From the NCBI GenBank assembly GCA_035544895.1, contig DASZZM010000043.1, positions 1-64,000 of the forward strand: a stretch of 64,000 bases of DNA. The letters run 5' to 3'. The translations under genes were made by a program, and so were the position numbers. Of the stretch, positions 30,599 through 38,869 are shown in pieces. Position 1 is the first letter of the stretch, and each line of letters begins with the position of its first letter. Source of the DNA: JASLEW01 sp035544895. GTDB taxonomy: Bacteria; Acidobacteriota; Thermoanaerobaculia; Multivoradales; UBA5704. A model generated the notes under the pieces. It saw only the letters and a program-made list of their open reading frames with translations. It was not told where the DNA came from and ran no database searches.

Positions 30599-32200
30599 TC
30601 AGTTCGCCGCATCGGGGTCTGTCTCAAAGGCGACTCGAACGCCGAAGCGCTCCCCGAAACAGAGAGTAAGGCGCTCCCGCGTCGCGAGATCGATTTGCGT
30701 CGAGGGTTCGTGGGCGACACCCTCATCGAGTTCGGCCACGGCACAGATCTCGCGGCGAAGATCCTCTGCGACCTCCTCCCAGCGAAGCTCCGGCAGGGGC
30801 GCGCTGCGGTGCGGAAACTCCTCCTCCCGGTTGCGCCGCACACGATAAAGGAAGCGTCGCACCCGTTCCATGAGATCCAGAGTTTCCGCGGCCTCCAGTT
30901 GCTCGAAGAGGACGAAGGCCGCCGCCACGATGCCGCGAGCGCGGGGATGAATCTCGTCGCCGGTGAGGACTGCCATGACGAGCGCCCGGACCTCGCGGAG
31001 TTCCTGCGTGCGCTCCAGGTCCAAGAGCACCTCGGCCCAATCCACCGCGGCGATCAGGGCGTCGTAAGGGCGCGCGGCGGCGAATGCCTCAAACACGAGC
31101 CGGAGTTTCCGCCGCGCCCGCTCCCGGCGACCGCAGAGCGCGTCGATCCGGGCCTCGATCCATCGGAACTCCACGCGGTCGAGTTTCTCGGCGACGAGTT
31201 CGTAGAAAGATCTCGCCTGTGCGAGCACCCGATCCGCATCCTCGACCCGGGCAAGCTCCGCATAGCACTCGGCGAGCGCGAGCCGCAGGCGCACGGCCAC
31301 CTCCGGCATGGGCGGTGCTCCGCTGTGGCCGAGGTGGGCGACCGCTTCCTGGAGCGGCGCGAGCGCCGTCTCCGCGTCGCCCTCGCCGAGACGCAGGAGG
31401 CCCTCCTGTCCCAGGACCAGTCCCAGCTCTTGGAGTTCGGAAGCGTCCGCATAGAGCGTCGCGCTCCGTTCGAGGAGGCCGAGCGCTTCATCGAGCCGGC
31501 CCTGGTCGCCCCGGAGCGCCGCAAGCGAGCGGCAGATGGCCGCCCGCACCGGCGTCTCCAGACCGTCGGAGTGGAGCCGGACCATCGCCTGCGTGAGCGC
31601 GGCCTCCGCGCCGGAGAGGTTGCCGCGCAGCCGGCGCAAGCCTCCCAAGATCGCCAGGCAGCGTGCTTGGAGTTCGGAGGTGAAGCCCGCGCCGAACCGG
31701 CGGACATCGACGGCGTTCGCGAGATCGAGCGCGAGCCCGGCGAGGGCCTCCGCCCGGCGGAGCGCTGCTTCGCCAGCCGCGGTGCTCGCGCCAAGCGCAG
31801 CTTCACCCGCCTCGTTGCTTGCGCCAAGCAGCAGGAGCACGAGGGCCGGCGAGCGGAAGCGCGCCTCTCCCTGCGCGACGGCCCCCCACCGCTCCTCCGG
31901 CCAGCTCAGGAGCTCGTCGTAGAGTCCCGGCGCCCGCGCCCGATCGGTTGTGAGTTCCTGGTCCCGTCGCCGGCCGATCCGGGCGAGGCCGCCGATCACG
32001 GCGTCTTCCACGCCGGTCGCCGCGGGGAGGAGCGGCAGCTCGCCCGCGGGCCAGGTCCCGCCGTCCAAAACCGCATTCACTACGCGCCCGACGAGCTGGC
32101 GGCAACGCCGGCAGCGGAAGAGGTGCTCGAAGGTCCGCGCCTGTGCTTCCGGCAAAGCCCGGAAAAGATTCGCGATCTCGTACTCGTCGGGGTGTTCCAT
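30599..32200 (-). CDS. Large TPR-like protein with N-terminal H-x3-C-x2-C motif (first copy)
   Basis: A 533-residue protein. Residues 24-40 hold FEHLFRCRRCRQLVGRVV, a zf-HC2-like metal site; residues about 60-470 are helical repeats (many Ala, Leu, Glu; e.g. GLLERSATLYADASELQELG). The last 60 residues (FLYRVRRNREEEFPHRSAPL onward) are more acidic. No membrane helix is seen. It lies 12 bases downstream of an Xre gene and 13 bases upstream of its own paralogue. Probably a cytoplasmic receptor or adaptor; function is not known. Confidence 0.7.
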   Translation of the reverse strand: MEHPDEYEIANLFRALPEAQARTFEHLFRCRRCRQLVGRVVNAVLDGGTWPAGELPLLPAATGVEDAVIGGLARIGRRRDQELTTDRARAPGLYDELLSWPEERWGAVAQGEARFRSPALVLLLLGASNEAGEAALGASTAAGEAALRRAEALAGLALDLANAVDVRRFGAGFTSELQARCLAILGGLRRLRGNLSGAEAALTQAMVRLHSDGLETPVRAAICRSLAALRGDQGRLDEALGLLERSATLYADASELQELGLVLGQEGLLRLGEGDAETALAPLQEAVAHLGHSGAPPMPEVAVRLRLALAECYAELARVEDADRVLAQARSFYELVAEKLDRVEFRWIEARIDALCGRRERARRKLRLVFEAFAAARPYDALIAAVDWAEVLLDLERTQELREVRALVMAVLTGDEIHPRARGIVAAAFVLFEQLEAAETLDLMERVRRFLYRVRRNREEEFPHRSAPLPELRWEEVAEDLRREICAVAELDEGVAHEPSTQIDLATRERLTLCFGERFGVRVAFETDPDAAN

Positions 32201-32212
32201 CCGCCTGTCGTC

Positions 32213-32689
32213 CTAGCCTTGCCGCGTGTGCACCGCGCGAGCGCGGGCGGCTCCTCCCGCAAGCTCTTCCCCGCCCGGCGTTCGCCGGCTGGTCTCGGCC
32301 GAGAGACTCGCAATTGGTCGCTCGGAGTCCGCCCCGGCCTCGCCGGAAGCCGGGGCGGCGAGGTCGAGCCCGTAGGTCCGGTTCAGTTCCCGAAGAAGCG
32401 CCACGACGCGGGGAGCGGCCGCCGATTCCACCACCCGTCCGTGCACCAGCTCGTCCAAGGTCGCGCCGAGCGCCTCCCCGAGCGCAATGACTTCCGCCAA
32501 GCGCGGAGTGACCTTGCCGCGCTCCAGGTTGGAGAGCCGCTGGGAGGTAAAGCCCAGCCGTCCGCCGAGCTCGCGCTGGGTCAGGAGTTCCCGCTCCCGC
32601 AGTACGAGAATCCGGGAACCGATTGCCGCCCGCTCGGCGGGCGAGATCGTGGGCCTTGGCTGCCGCGCCCGCTGATAGATCGTCGGCAT
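32213..32689 (-). CDS. Xre-family transcriptional regulator (first of the operon)
   Basis: A 158-residue protein with an HTH at about 22-80 (ERELLTQRELGGRLGFTSQRLSNLERG). Its tail is Ala/Gly/Arg-rich and probably disordered. A perfect 17-base inverted repeat ends four bases before its ATG and overlaps the -10 region, so the gene is likely autoregulated. It heads the minus-strand operon with the two TPR genes and the second Xre gene. Confidence 0.82.
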   Translation of the reverse strand: MPTIYQRARQPRPTISPAERAAIGSRILVLRERELLTQRELGGRLGFTSQRLSNLERGKVTPRLAEVIALGEALGATLDELVHGRVVESAAAPRVVALLRELNRTYGLDLAAPASGEAGADSERPIASLSAETSRRTPGGEELAGGAARARAVHTRQG

Positions 32690-32692
32690 ACG

Positions 32693-32729
32693 GAAGACAG
32701 AGTGTCTTCAGAGCGGGTCGTATTGTCAA
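32693..32729 (-). promoter_or_regulatory. Promoter and Xre-type operator of the Xre/TPR operon
   Basis: On the minus strand, TTGACA (32,729-32,724) is followed after 17 bases by GACACT (32,706-32,701) as a weak -10. The palindrome GAAGACAGAGTGTCTTC (32,693-32,709; perfect 7-base arms, 3-base centre) covers that -10 and ends next to the ATG. This placement is typical for repressor binding. The ligand-binding regulator is inferred to be the adjacent Xre protein. Confidence 0.6.
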
Positions 32730-33026
32730 GTGATTTGCGACAGATCAGTTCCGAAAGCCCGGAATGAGGAGAATTCATCCTCGCGCGGTGAAGGAAACCC
32801 GCTTTTTTTAGCAACCGCTTGCGACTTCCGCCGCGGCGCGCCTAAATTGCGGAATGGCGAAACTCCGCCTGAGCCTCCGTGGACCAGCGCGCCCGGTCCC
32901 GGGCTTCACCGCACGGACTACGAAGGGAGCGTTTTCGGACAACCCCTGCCACACTACAAAGTGAGTCCCGCGGACGCTGCAACCACCCCGGTTCGCGACC
33001 CGCTCCGCGGGTAAGGAGGATCGGAA

Positions 33027-33419
33027 ATGTCGCGCAACATCCGCAGGACCCGCGGTTACATACTCGCGGCCCTTGTCCTGGCAGCGGCCTTTCTTTGCTC
33101 GAACCCCGCCGTTGCGGGAAGCCGTAACGCGGGTGCGCCGGCCGGCGCCGCCGTGGGCTCCTGGGCGGGCGAGGAGGCCAGCTTTGGAGCGCTCTGGCTC
33201 GAAGGCTACCGCTGGCTCATGGACTTGTGGTCGTCTTGGGCAAAGGAAGGTTCAGCCATTAACCCCGATGGCCACAAAGCGCTGGCCGTTGCCGCGCCGG
33301 AGCGGATCTACTCCAGGAGCGCGGCCGGGCGAGGCGTCTGGGCCAAAGAAGGCTCGGCGATCAACCCTGATGGTAGCCCGCGCGTGGCGGACTCCACCCG
33401 GCCTTCCGGGCCGCCCTGA
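33027..33419 (+). CDS. Secreted precursor with two identical WAKEGSAINPDG motifs
   Basis: A 130-residue protein with a Sec signal (MSRNIRRTRGYILAALVLAA, cleavage near NPAVAG at 26-31). AAGGAGG stands eight bases before the ATG. Residues 71-82 and 105-116 are both WAKEGSAINPDG; at the DNA level 8 of the 12 codons differ, all silently, so the peptide sequence is conserved by selection and the repeat is old. The rest is Ala/Gly-rich. It is divergent from the Xre/TPR operon and upstream of a third TPR protein. A processed extracellular signal is the leading idea; a structural secreted protein is the alternative. Confidence 0.7.
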   Translation: MSRNIRRTRGYILAALVLAAAFLCSNPAVAGSRNAGAPAGAAVGSWAGEEASFGALWLEGYRWLMDLWSSWAKEGSAINPDGHKALAVAAPERIYSRSAAGRGVWAKEGSAINPDGSPRVADSTRPSGPP

Positions 33420-33680
33420 GATCGAGCACCTAGCGCGGAGTCGATGCGGGTGCCCGATCGGACCACCGCTCTTCTCTTCACTCTCGGTCTTTCCCCGGGG
33501 GCGGCCTGCCGCTCCCGGGGCTCTCTCGTGGGCCTGGTGGGGCAGAGTGTGCGCGCGAGCGGCGAGGTCCCAGGTAGCGGGGGAGGAAGTCCCGCTCGCA
33601 GGTCTCCTTCCAAAGCATCAGTTTGTGCAACAATAAGACGCGGTACTTCCCATGCAGAACCTCGATGGAGGGATGATCCC

Positions 33681-35051
33681 TTGAGCGACCACCTGACTCC
33701 CGAGCAGTTCGACCGCCTGATGTGCGGCAAGCTGTCGCCAGGCGAGTTGCGGAGCGCGCTGCTTCACTTCCTGAATGGCTGCGCACCCTGCTCCGCGAAG
33801 TTCGGCGCATTGCTCGACTTGGCGGAAGGTTCCCCAGCCGCTCTCAGAGCCGGCGGGAAGGAGATCGTGCCATCCGGCTCCGAGCGCTACGATGCGGCCA
33901 TCGACCGAGCCTTCGCGGTTGCCAGGCGCCACCATGCGCGGCTCGCCCGCGAGCGAGCCAGTGTCCGCAGGGGCCTCACTCCCTACCTTCTTTCGCCCGG
34001 CGGCCTCGCCACCTTCCTCGGCAGACACGCGAGCCGCAGGCAGGGGTGGGCGCTCTGCGAGGTCTTGATCGAAGCCAGCCACGAGGTGCGCTTCGACGAT
34101 CCCCGGCACATGTTGCTTCTCGCCCTGCTCGCCAAGACCGTGGCAGAGCGGTCGAGCGGCCGGCGGTACGGCCTGCCGGCAGTGAAGGATCTTCAGGCCG
34201 CGGCCTGGGCCGAACTCGGCAACGCGGAGCGCGTCAACGACCGCCTTGAGGACGCGATGGAGGCAATGGACGTGGCCCTCGCAAAATGGGAAGAAGGGAC
34301 CGGCGACCCTCTTCTCTTGGCCCGCATTCTCGACTTGACCGCCATGCTCTACAGCGCCCAGCGCCGTTTCGCCGAGGCGCAGGAACTCTTGGAGCGCGTT
34401 CACCGGCTCTACCTTGACCTTGGCGAGGACCATCTCGCCGGCCGAGTCCTCGTGAACCTCGCGATCAGTGCGAACTACAGCGGCGATTCTCAGGAGGCGT
34501 TGCGCCTCCTTCGCCAAGCCGTCTCCCTCATCGATGCTCACCGGGACCCCAAGCTCGCCGTGATCGCGAAATTCAACCTCATGGACTTCCTGGTCGACGC
34601 CGGGGAGTTTCGCGAAGCGCGCCGGCTGCTCCTCACAAGCGGGCTGCGCGCCGCCCTGGGCTCGGACCGGCTGAATCTAGCCAAGCTGCGTTGGAACGAG
34701 GCCAAGATCGCCGCGGGGCTCGGCGACCTGAGCCGCGCCGAAACCGCCTTCCTCCAGACCCGGGAGCAATTCACTGGCCTCGATCTTCCCTACAAAGCGG
34801 CGCTCGTGTCCCTCGACCTCGCGGAGGTTTGGCTCCGCCAGGGCAAGGCGCGCCAGGTCGGCTCTCTGGTCGAAGAGATCCTCGCCACCTTCCGCGCCCT
34901 GCGCATCGGCCGCGAGGCGGTGGCCTCTCTCATCCTCCTCTCCGAAGCGTGCCGCCTGAACCGTGTCACGGTCGGCCTCGTGCAGGAAGTCGTGAGCTTT
35001 CTCAGCGAGGCCGACCTTTCGCTGCATGAGCAGCTCGAGGAAGAGATCTAG
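33681..35051 (+). CDS. Large TPR-like protein with N-terminal H-x4-C-x2-C motif (third copy)
   Basis: The start is taken as TTG 33,681, eight bases after GGAGGGATG, because the conserved N-terminus (LSDHLTPEQFDRLMCGKL) begins there; an in-frame ATG at 33,444 would add 79 residues without family resemblance. Near residue 35, HFLNGCAPCSAKFG gives the zf-HC2-like site. Residues about 100-450 are helical repeats (FAEAQELLERVHRLYLDLGE, EEALRLLRQAVSLI type). It lies between the double-motif secreted protein and a convergent Xre gene. Same family as the two TPR genes of the minus operon. Confidence 0.7.
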   Translation: MSDHLTPEQFDRLMCGKLSPGELRSALLHFLNGCAPCSAKFGALLDLAEGSPAALRAGGKEIVPSGSERYDAAIDRAFAVARRHHARLARERASVRRGLTPYLLSPGGLATFLGRHASRRQGWALCEVLIEASHEVRFDDPRHMLLLALLAKTVAERSSGRRYGLPAVKDLQAAAWAELGNAERVNDRLEDAMEAMDVALAKWEEGTGDPLLLARILDLTAMLYSAQRRFAEAQELLERVHRLYLDLGEDHLAGRVLVNLAISANYSGDSQEALRLLRQAVSLIDAHRDPKLAVIAKFNLMDFLVDAGEFREARRLLLTSGLRAALGSDRLNLAKLRWNEAKIAAGLGDLSRAETAFLQTREQFTGLDLPYKAALVSLDLAEVWLRQGKARQVGSLVEEILATFRALRIGREAVASLILLSEACRLNRVTVGLVQEVVSFLSEADLSLHEQLEEEI

Positions 35052-35076
35052 CGACCTTCAGCGCTCGCCTGGTCGG

Positions 35077-35505
35077 TTACTGGCTGTTCTCCGGCTCATC
35101 CTCGGGCTCATCTTCCGGCGGCTCCGGTTCGCCCGCCTCGCGCAAGAGGCGCCGCAGGGCATTGCGGATGCGGCGGTCGAGGTCGTTGTCGCGCCTCCGC
35201 TTGGTTTGTGGTGCCGGCGGGGCCTGGCCCATCGCCCGGCGCACCTCTTGGACCAGACGCACATCGGCTTCCTGTCGCTCCGCCTTCGGAAACGCCAACT
35301 CGAAGAAAGCGCCCGGCGCTACCCCGAGGACTTGAAGGACTTGGAGCAGATGGCGCAGCCGCAGATCGCCCTTCAGGAGCCGGCTCGCATAGGAAGGGCT
35401 CAGGCCGAGCTTCTCGTCGAGATCCCGTAGGCTGAGGCCCGCGGCACGGATGAAGGTCCGCAGGAGTTCTGCGAGGCGCTCCACCTCGGGATCGGCCTTG
35501 CGCAT
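35077..35505 (-). CDS. Xre-family transcriptional regulator (third copy)
   Basis: A 142-residue protein: HTH at about 15-66 (RAAGLSLRDLDEKLGLSPSYASRLLKGDLRL), a middle helix, and an acidic C-terminus (EPEPPEDEPEDEPENSQ). It is convergent with the third TPR gene, 25 bases away. The HTH lacks the usual YERG/WExG ending and reads LLKGDL, as in some Xre relatives. Confidence 0.78.
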   Translation of the reverse strand: MRKADPEVERLAELLRTFIRAAGLSLRDLDEKLGLSPSYASRLLKGDLRLRHLLQVLQVLGVAPGAFFELAFPKAERQEADVRLVQEVRRAMGQAPPAPQTKRRRDNDLDRRIRNALRRLLREAGEPEPPEDEPEDEPENSQ

Positions 35506-35575
35506 TGAGAGAGCAGCCTACTGCATAGGTGTAAGCCCGGCAAACGCCTGGTGGAGGGCTAGGAGAATGCGAAGG

Positions 35576-37375
35576 TCAGTTGAAATAGCCCGCCGTATCC
35601 ACCACCAGATCCACCTGGCCGCCCGCGTCGAAGGCTACGACCGCGCCCAAGGTTCCCGTGCCGTTCGTCGCCAAGCCGAGCACGGCCATGGCCGCGATCG
35701 TCGGATGATTCGGCCCCGCCGACACGCCCGTTGCCGTCGTGGCGCTCAAGTCTCCCGGATAGAACTGGAAGCTCACGCGTCCCGTTGCCCCGACCGCGGT
35801 CATGTTGAAGACCACGGCCTTCGCGGTCGCAGGTATGCCACAGGCGCCGGTAATCTGGAGCGTGCGCGGCGCGCTCGACGTGAAGGGCTGGCCGGTCGTG
35901 CGGGTATCGAGAATGCGGCAGGGAGTCACGGTGTAGAAGCTGAGGGCGCCCGGGTCGGGCGCGCAAGTCAAGGTCTGCGGGGAGTTCGGCAGCGGCGTGG
36001 AGGTCCCGCTGTAGTAGGCAGTGATCGTGTGCGTCGATCCGTCCTTCACGCCCCCGGGCACCTGGAGCGAGAAGCCGTGGACGCCGTTACCGTAGCTCGC
36101 CGCTTGCAGGTCCGCGCGGTAGATGTTTGCGGGCACCGTCGTCTGGAGCTGGTTGCCGTCCGAGATGTCCACGCTCATCGGCGTATTCAAGGCCCCGGGA
36201 TCGGCGGCCCACCCGGTGATTGCCGTGCAGCTCGTGGAGTCGTGATTGCCGACGAAGGGGCAGGAGCCGGCTGAGCCGCCGAAGCCAGACGGCAGCGTCG
36301 CGCCAGCATCCGCCCAATAGTAGAGGAACCAGCGCCCGAGCCCGTAGTTATTGATCTCATCGAAGGTCCGGCCATCGGAGATGTTCGCGACCACCACGCG
36401 GGGCTCGATGATGCGCCGATTCTTGTCCTTGAGATAGCCCGCATCCCACACGGAATAGATGTAGCCGGGGTTCGGATTCGCCGGTGCGTACCAGACCCGT
36501 CCGCTCAAGGTCCAGCCGAGTCCGAGGCCCCCTGGGCTCGCCGGAGTGGAGATCCACTCCTCGATCGTGCCGAGATCGCCGCCGCGCCGGGAGTTCAGGA
36601 GGTACAGGTTACCGTCGGCGCCCAAGGCGATGTCCGACAGGAAGGAGGTGAAGGGCGAGACGGAATTGAACACGAGGCAGCCATCACCCGCAGGATTCGG
36701 CAATGACATGTCCGAGTTCACGCGATGGCGTATCCAGCCGGAGGCGCAGCCGGGATTGTTGCCGTCCGGGTGGTAGACGTAAATCGACCCGTCCGGGTGG
36801 AGGGCCAAGGTGCCGAGGATGCCCGAGCCTCCGCCGGCGCAGGCGCCGAGCGGCTGGCAGGCCGGGTTTACCGGCAAGATCCATTGATTGGTCACCTGGC
36901 TCGCGTGGGCGCGATCGGTCAAGTTTGGCATATCGATGCGGGCCACCCGGTCGCGGTCAGTAGAGTAAGGTTGAAAGGTTGAGGTGTAGACGAGCCGCCA
37001 CTGGCCGTTGATGAAAGCCGCGGAGGGGAAGGGCGCCTCCGCTTCATGCCGCTCGGGATGATTGCCCCAATTGTTCGAGGCCCAGATCGGGTTGAAGCGC
37101 GCGGTGGCGACGTGCCCGGAGGCCGGGTAGACCAGGGAGAAGAGTCCTTCCCAGCAGCCGTTGCCCGCCTGGCCGCCGTCCAGGAGGATGGCGATGTCCC
37201 CGTTGTCGAGGAGAATCGGATCGGGACCTTGGAGGTAGATCACCGGACACTGAGTTCCGTTCGTCGGCGGTACGCAGGTGGGCCGGGTGTAGATGAAGCC
37301 GTTGGTCTGCGCTACGGCGGCAGAGCAAATCTGGAAGGCCAGCGAAGCGAGCACGACTGCGCGGCAACGATTCAT
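35576..37375 (-). CDS. Large secreted protein with C-terminal PCRxxDTR domain
   Basis: A 599-residue exported protein (signal MNRCRAVVLASLAFQICSAA; AAGGAG before the ATG). The first ~400 residues look like a beta-propeller or glycosidase-like sheet fold with repeated Trp/Gly/Asp turns (DPILLDNGDIAILLDGGQ; LALHPDGSIYVYHPDG; DIALGADGNLYLLNSRRGG). Residues about 480-599 form the domain FYTVTPCRILDTRTTGQPF ... VDTAGYFN often found at the end of surface proteins in Acidobacteriota and relatives. Substrate and activity are unknown. Confidence 0.7.
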   Translation of the reverse strand: MNRCRAVVLASLAFQICSAAVAQTNGFIYTRPTCVPPTNGTQCPVIYLQGPDPILLDNGDIAILLDGGQAGNGCWEGLFSLVYPASGHVATARFNPIWASNNWGNHPERHEAEAPFPSAAFINGQWRLVYTSTFQPYSTDRDRVARIDMPNLTDRAHASQVTNQWILPVNPACQPLGACAGGGSGILGTLALHPDGSIYVYHPDGNNPGCASGWIRHRVNSDMSLPNPAGDGCLVFNSVSPFTSFLSDIALGADGNLYLLNSRRGGDLGTIEEWISTPASPGGLGLGWTLSGRVWYAPANPNPGYIYSVWDAGYLKDKNRRIIEPRVVVANISDGRTFDEINNYGLGRWFLYYWADAGATLPSGFGGSAGSCPFVGNHDSTSCTAITGWAADPGALNTPMSVDISDGNQLQTTVPANIYRADLQAASYGNGVHGFSLQVPGGVKDGSTHTITAYYSGTSTPLPNSPQTLTCAPDPGALSFYTVTPCRILDTRTTGQPFTSSAPRTLQITGACGIPATAKAVVFNMTAVGATGRVSFQFYPGDLSATTATGVSAGPNHPTIAAMAVLGLATNGTGTLGAVVAFDAGGQVDLVVDTAGYFN

Positions 37376-37535
37376 ATATCTCTCCTTACGATATGGAAAC
37401 GAGGCTAACCGCGTTGACTCGGCCGCGCAACGATATTGTGATAGCAACGTAGGCGCATATGCAGATGAAGGTCTGGATGGCCGAAGAGTGCGGTAAGCTG
37501 GTCGCGCCAAGGGGCGACGGAGGGGGCTAGAGAAC

Positions 37536-38378
37536 GTGGCGAACGAGCACGCCGCATCGAGATTTATCCGCTTCGAGAGATTGCCGCCGTGGCTCGTCCT
37601 GTCTCTGCGGTCTTTGCGCACGGCGCTGCTCTGGCTCGCAAGTCCGGCGGACTATCTCGTCCGGCTCGTCTCCGGTCGGGGCGACCTGCCGCCGCTCTGG
37701 CTCCGCCGCCATGTCGGCCCGGTCGGCGAGTTCGCGCGCGCCGCCGCCGGAGTCGTGGATCTCATAGGACGCCTGGACTTGGTTCGGGCAGGCAGCCGGG
37801 TCCTCGATGCCGGATGCGGCTGCGGCGCCATGGTGCCGGGACTCGCGTGCCTCCTGGGAGCGAGCGGCGAGTACGTGGGCTTCGACGTGCATCGGGGCTC
37901 GATCCGCTGGTGCCGGAGGCACTTCCGTGAGGACCCGCGGCTGCGCTTCGAGCTTGCGGAGGTAAAGACGCCGTACAGTCAGAGCGCGCGAGGCGCAGTC
38001 GAGATCTATCGCTTTCCGGTCGGGAGCCAAGCCGTCGATTTCATCCTGGCGAAGTCCCTCTTCACCCACCTGACGCTCGCGGAGGCGCGCCACTATCTCG
38101 CGGAAATAAAGCGGACGCTCGCGCCGAGCGGCCGGGCCTTGGTGACCGTCTTTCTTTTTGACCCATCCTCCCCGGACATCCTTGATTCATTTCCTTTCGC
38201 CAGTCTGGACGGCCAAGTCCGGTGGCGGGTGCGCGCGAGACCGCACGCGGCAATCGCCTATGAACGACGGTTGTTTGAAAGGCTGGTCGCCGAGGCAGGG
38301 CTCACGGTGGTTGAGATGATCGTGAGCTTCTGGCCCGGTTCCGGCCAGGGCCAGGATGTACTGGTTCTTGGCGGATAG
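37536..38378 (+). CDS. SAM-dependent methyltransferase
   Basis: A 280-residue protein with a GTG start preceded by GGAGGGGG. The SAM loop is VLDAGCGCGAMVPGLACLLG (about 89-108); EYVGFDVHRGSIRWC carries the acidic ribose-binding residue; DFILAKSLFTHL and LAPSGRALVTVFLF are later motifs. The N-terminal 80 residues include a hydrophobic stretch that may lie on the membrane. Substrate is unknown; small molecule or lipid is likelier than DNA. Confidence 0.8.
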   Translation: MANEHAASRFIRFERLPPWLVLSLRSLRTALLWLASPADYLVRLVSGRGDLPPLWLRRHVGPVGEFARAAAGVVDLIGRLDLVRAGSRVLDAGCGCGAMVPGLACLLGASGEYVGFDVHRGSIRWCRRHFREDPRLRFELAEVKTPYSQSARGAVEIYRFPVGSQAVDFILAKSLFTHLTLAEARHYLAEIKRTLAPSGRALVTVFLFDPSSPDILDSFPFASLDGQVRWRVRARPHAAIAYERRLFERLVAEAGLTVVEMIVSFWPGSGQGQDVLVLGG

Positions 38379-38403
38379 CTGCTGCACGCGCAGACGGCGA
38401 AGT

Positions 38404-38434
38404 AAAAAACTCCCAGGCACGTGTTGGCCTGGGA
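38404..38434 (-). terminator. Hairpin terminator, probably bidirectional
   Basis: Arms CTCCCAGGC (38,410-38,418) and GCCTGGGAG (38,426-38,434), seven-base loop, with AAAAAA at 38,404-38,409 giving a U-tract on the minus strand. It lies between the stop of the plus-strand methyltransferase and the 3' end of the frameshifted minus gene. Confidence 0.75.
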
Positions 38435-38440
38435 GAGGGA

Positions 38441-38793
38441 TCAATACTCTTCGGGGAGAAGGAGGCAGGTGGAGGAGCGGTCGGCCTCCGTGATGATCCA
38501 GAGCTTGGTGTTGTCCGGGAGAAGGTAGGACGAGAGGATGCGGCTGCCCTTGCGGACGGCCCGGTCGTTCGCCTCGGCATCCTCCGCGCCGACCCTGCCC
38601 CAGTCTCCGGCCTGGTGCCGGACGAGAAGCGAGAGCGGATCGGCCTGGGGGCCGCGAGCGCGCCCGGAGTAGCGACCAGGGCGCCGATCGGGAAGAGCGG
38701 CGGCTCTGTGCAGCTTAGGGGACCGCGGCCAAAGCGGCAGAGGGCGGAAGTGGCCGCGGGCGGCGGCGGTGTCCGTGGTCCATGGCGGTCCAT
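38441..38793 (-). pseudogene. Frameshifted small mobile-element protein (restriction subunit M-like annotation)
   Basis: Two minus-strand frames together give a known small plasmid/ICE protein: first PPLFPIGALVATPGALAA, then after a shift PQADPLSLLVRHQAGDWG, ILSSYLLPDNTKLWIITEAD and CLLLPEEY before the TGA. The switch is at a run of five C (GGCCCCCAGG); one extra C would restore the frame. The family is usually annotated 'hypothetical' or 'type I restriction subunit M' and marks mobile DNA. Either a true frameshift or a base-calling error in a homopolymer. Confidence 0.6.
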
Positions 38794-38869
38794 GGTGAAC
38801 TCACTTTCGCCGACGCACAAACTTCTGCTATACTGAGGTCCTTAACCGACCTCCACAGGGGAGAGCAAA

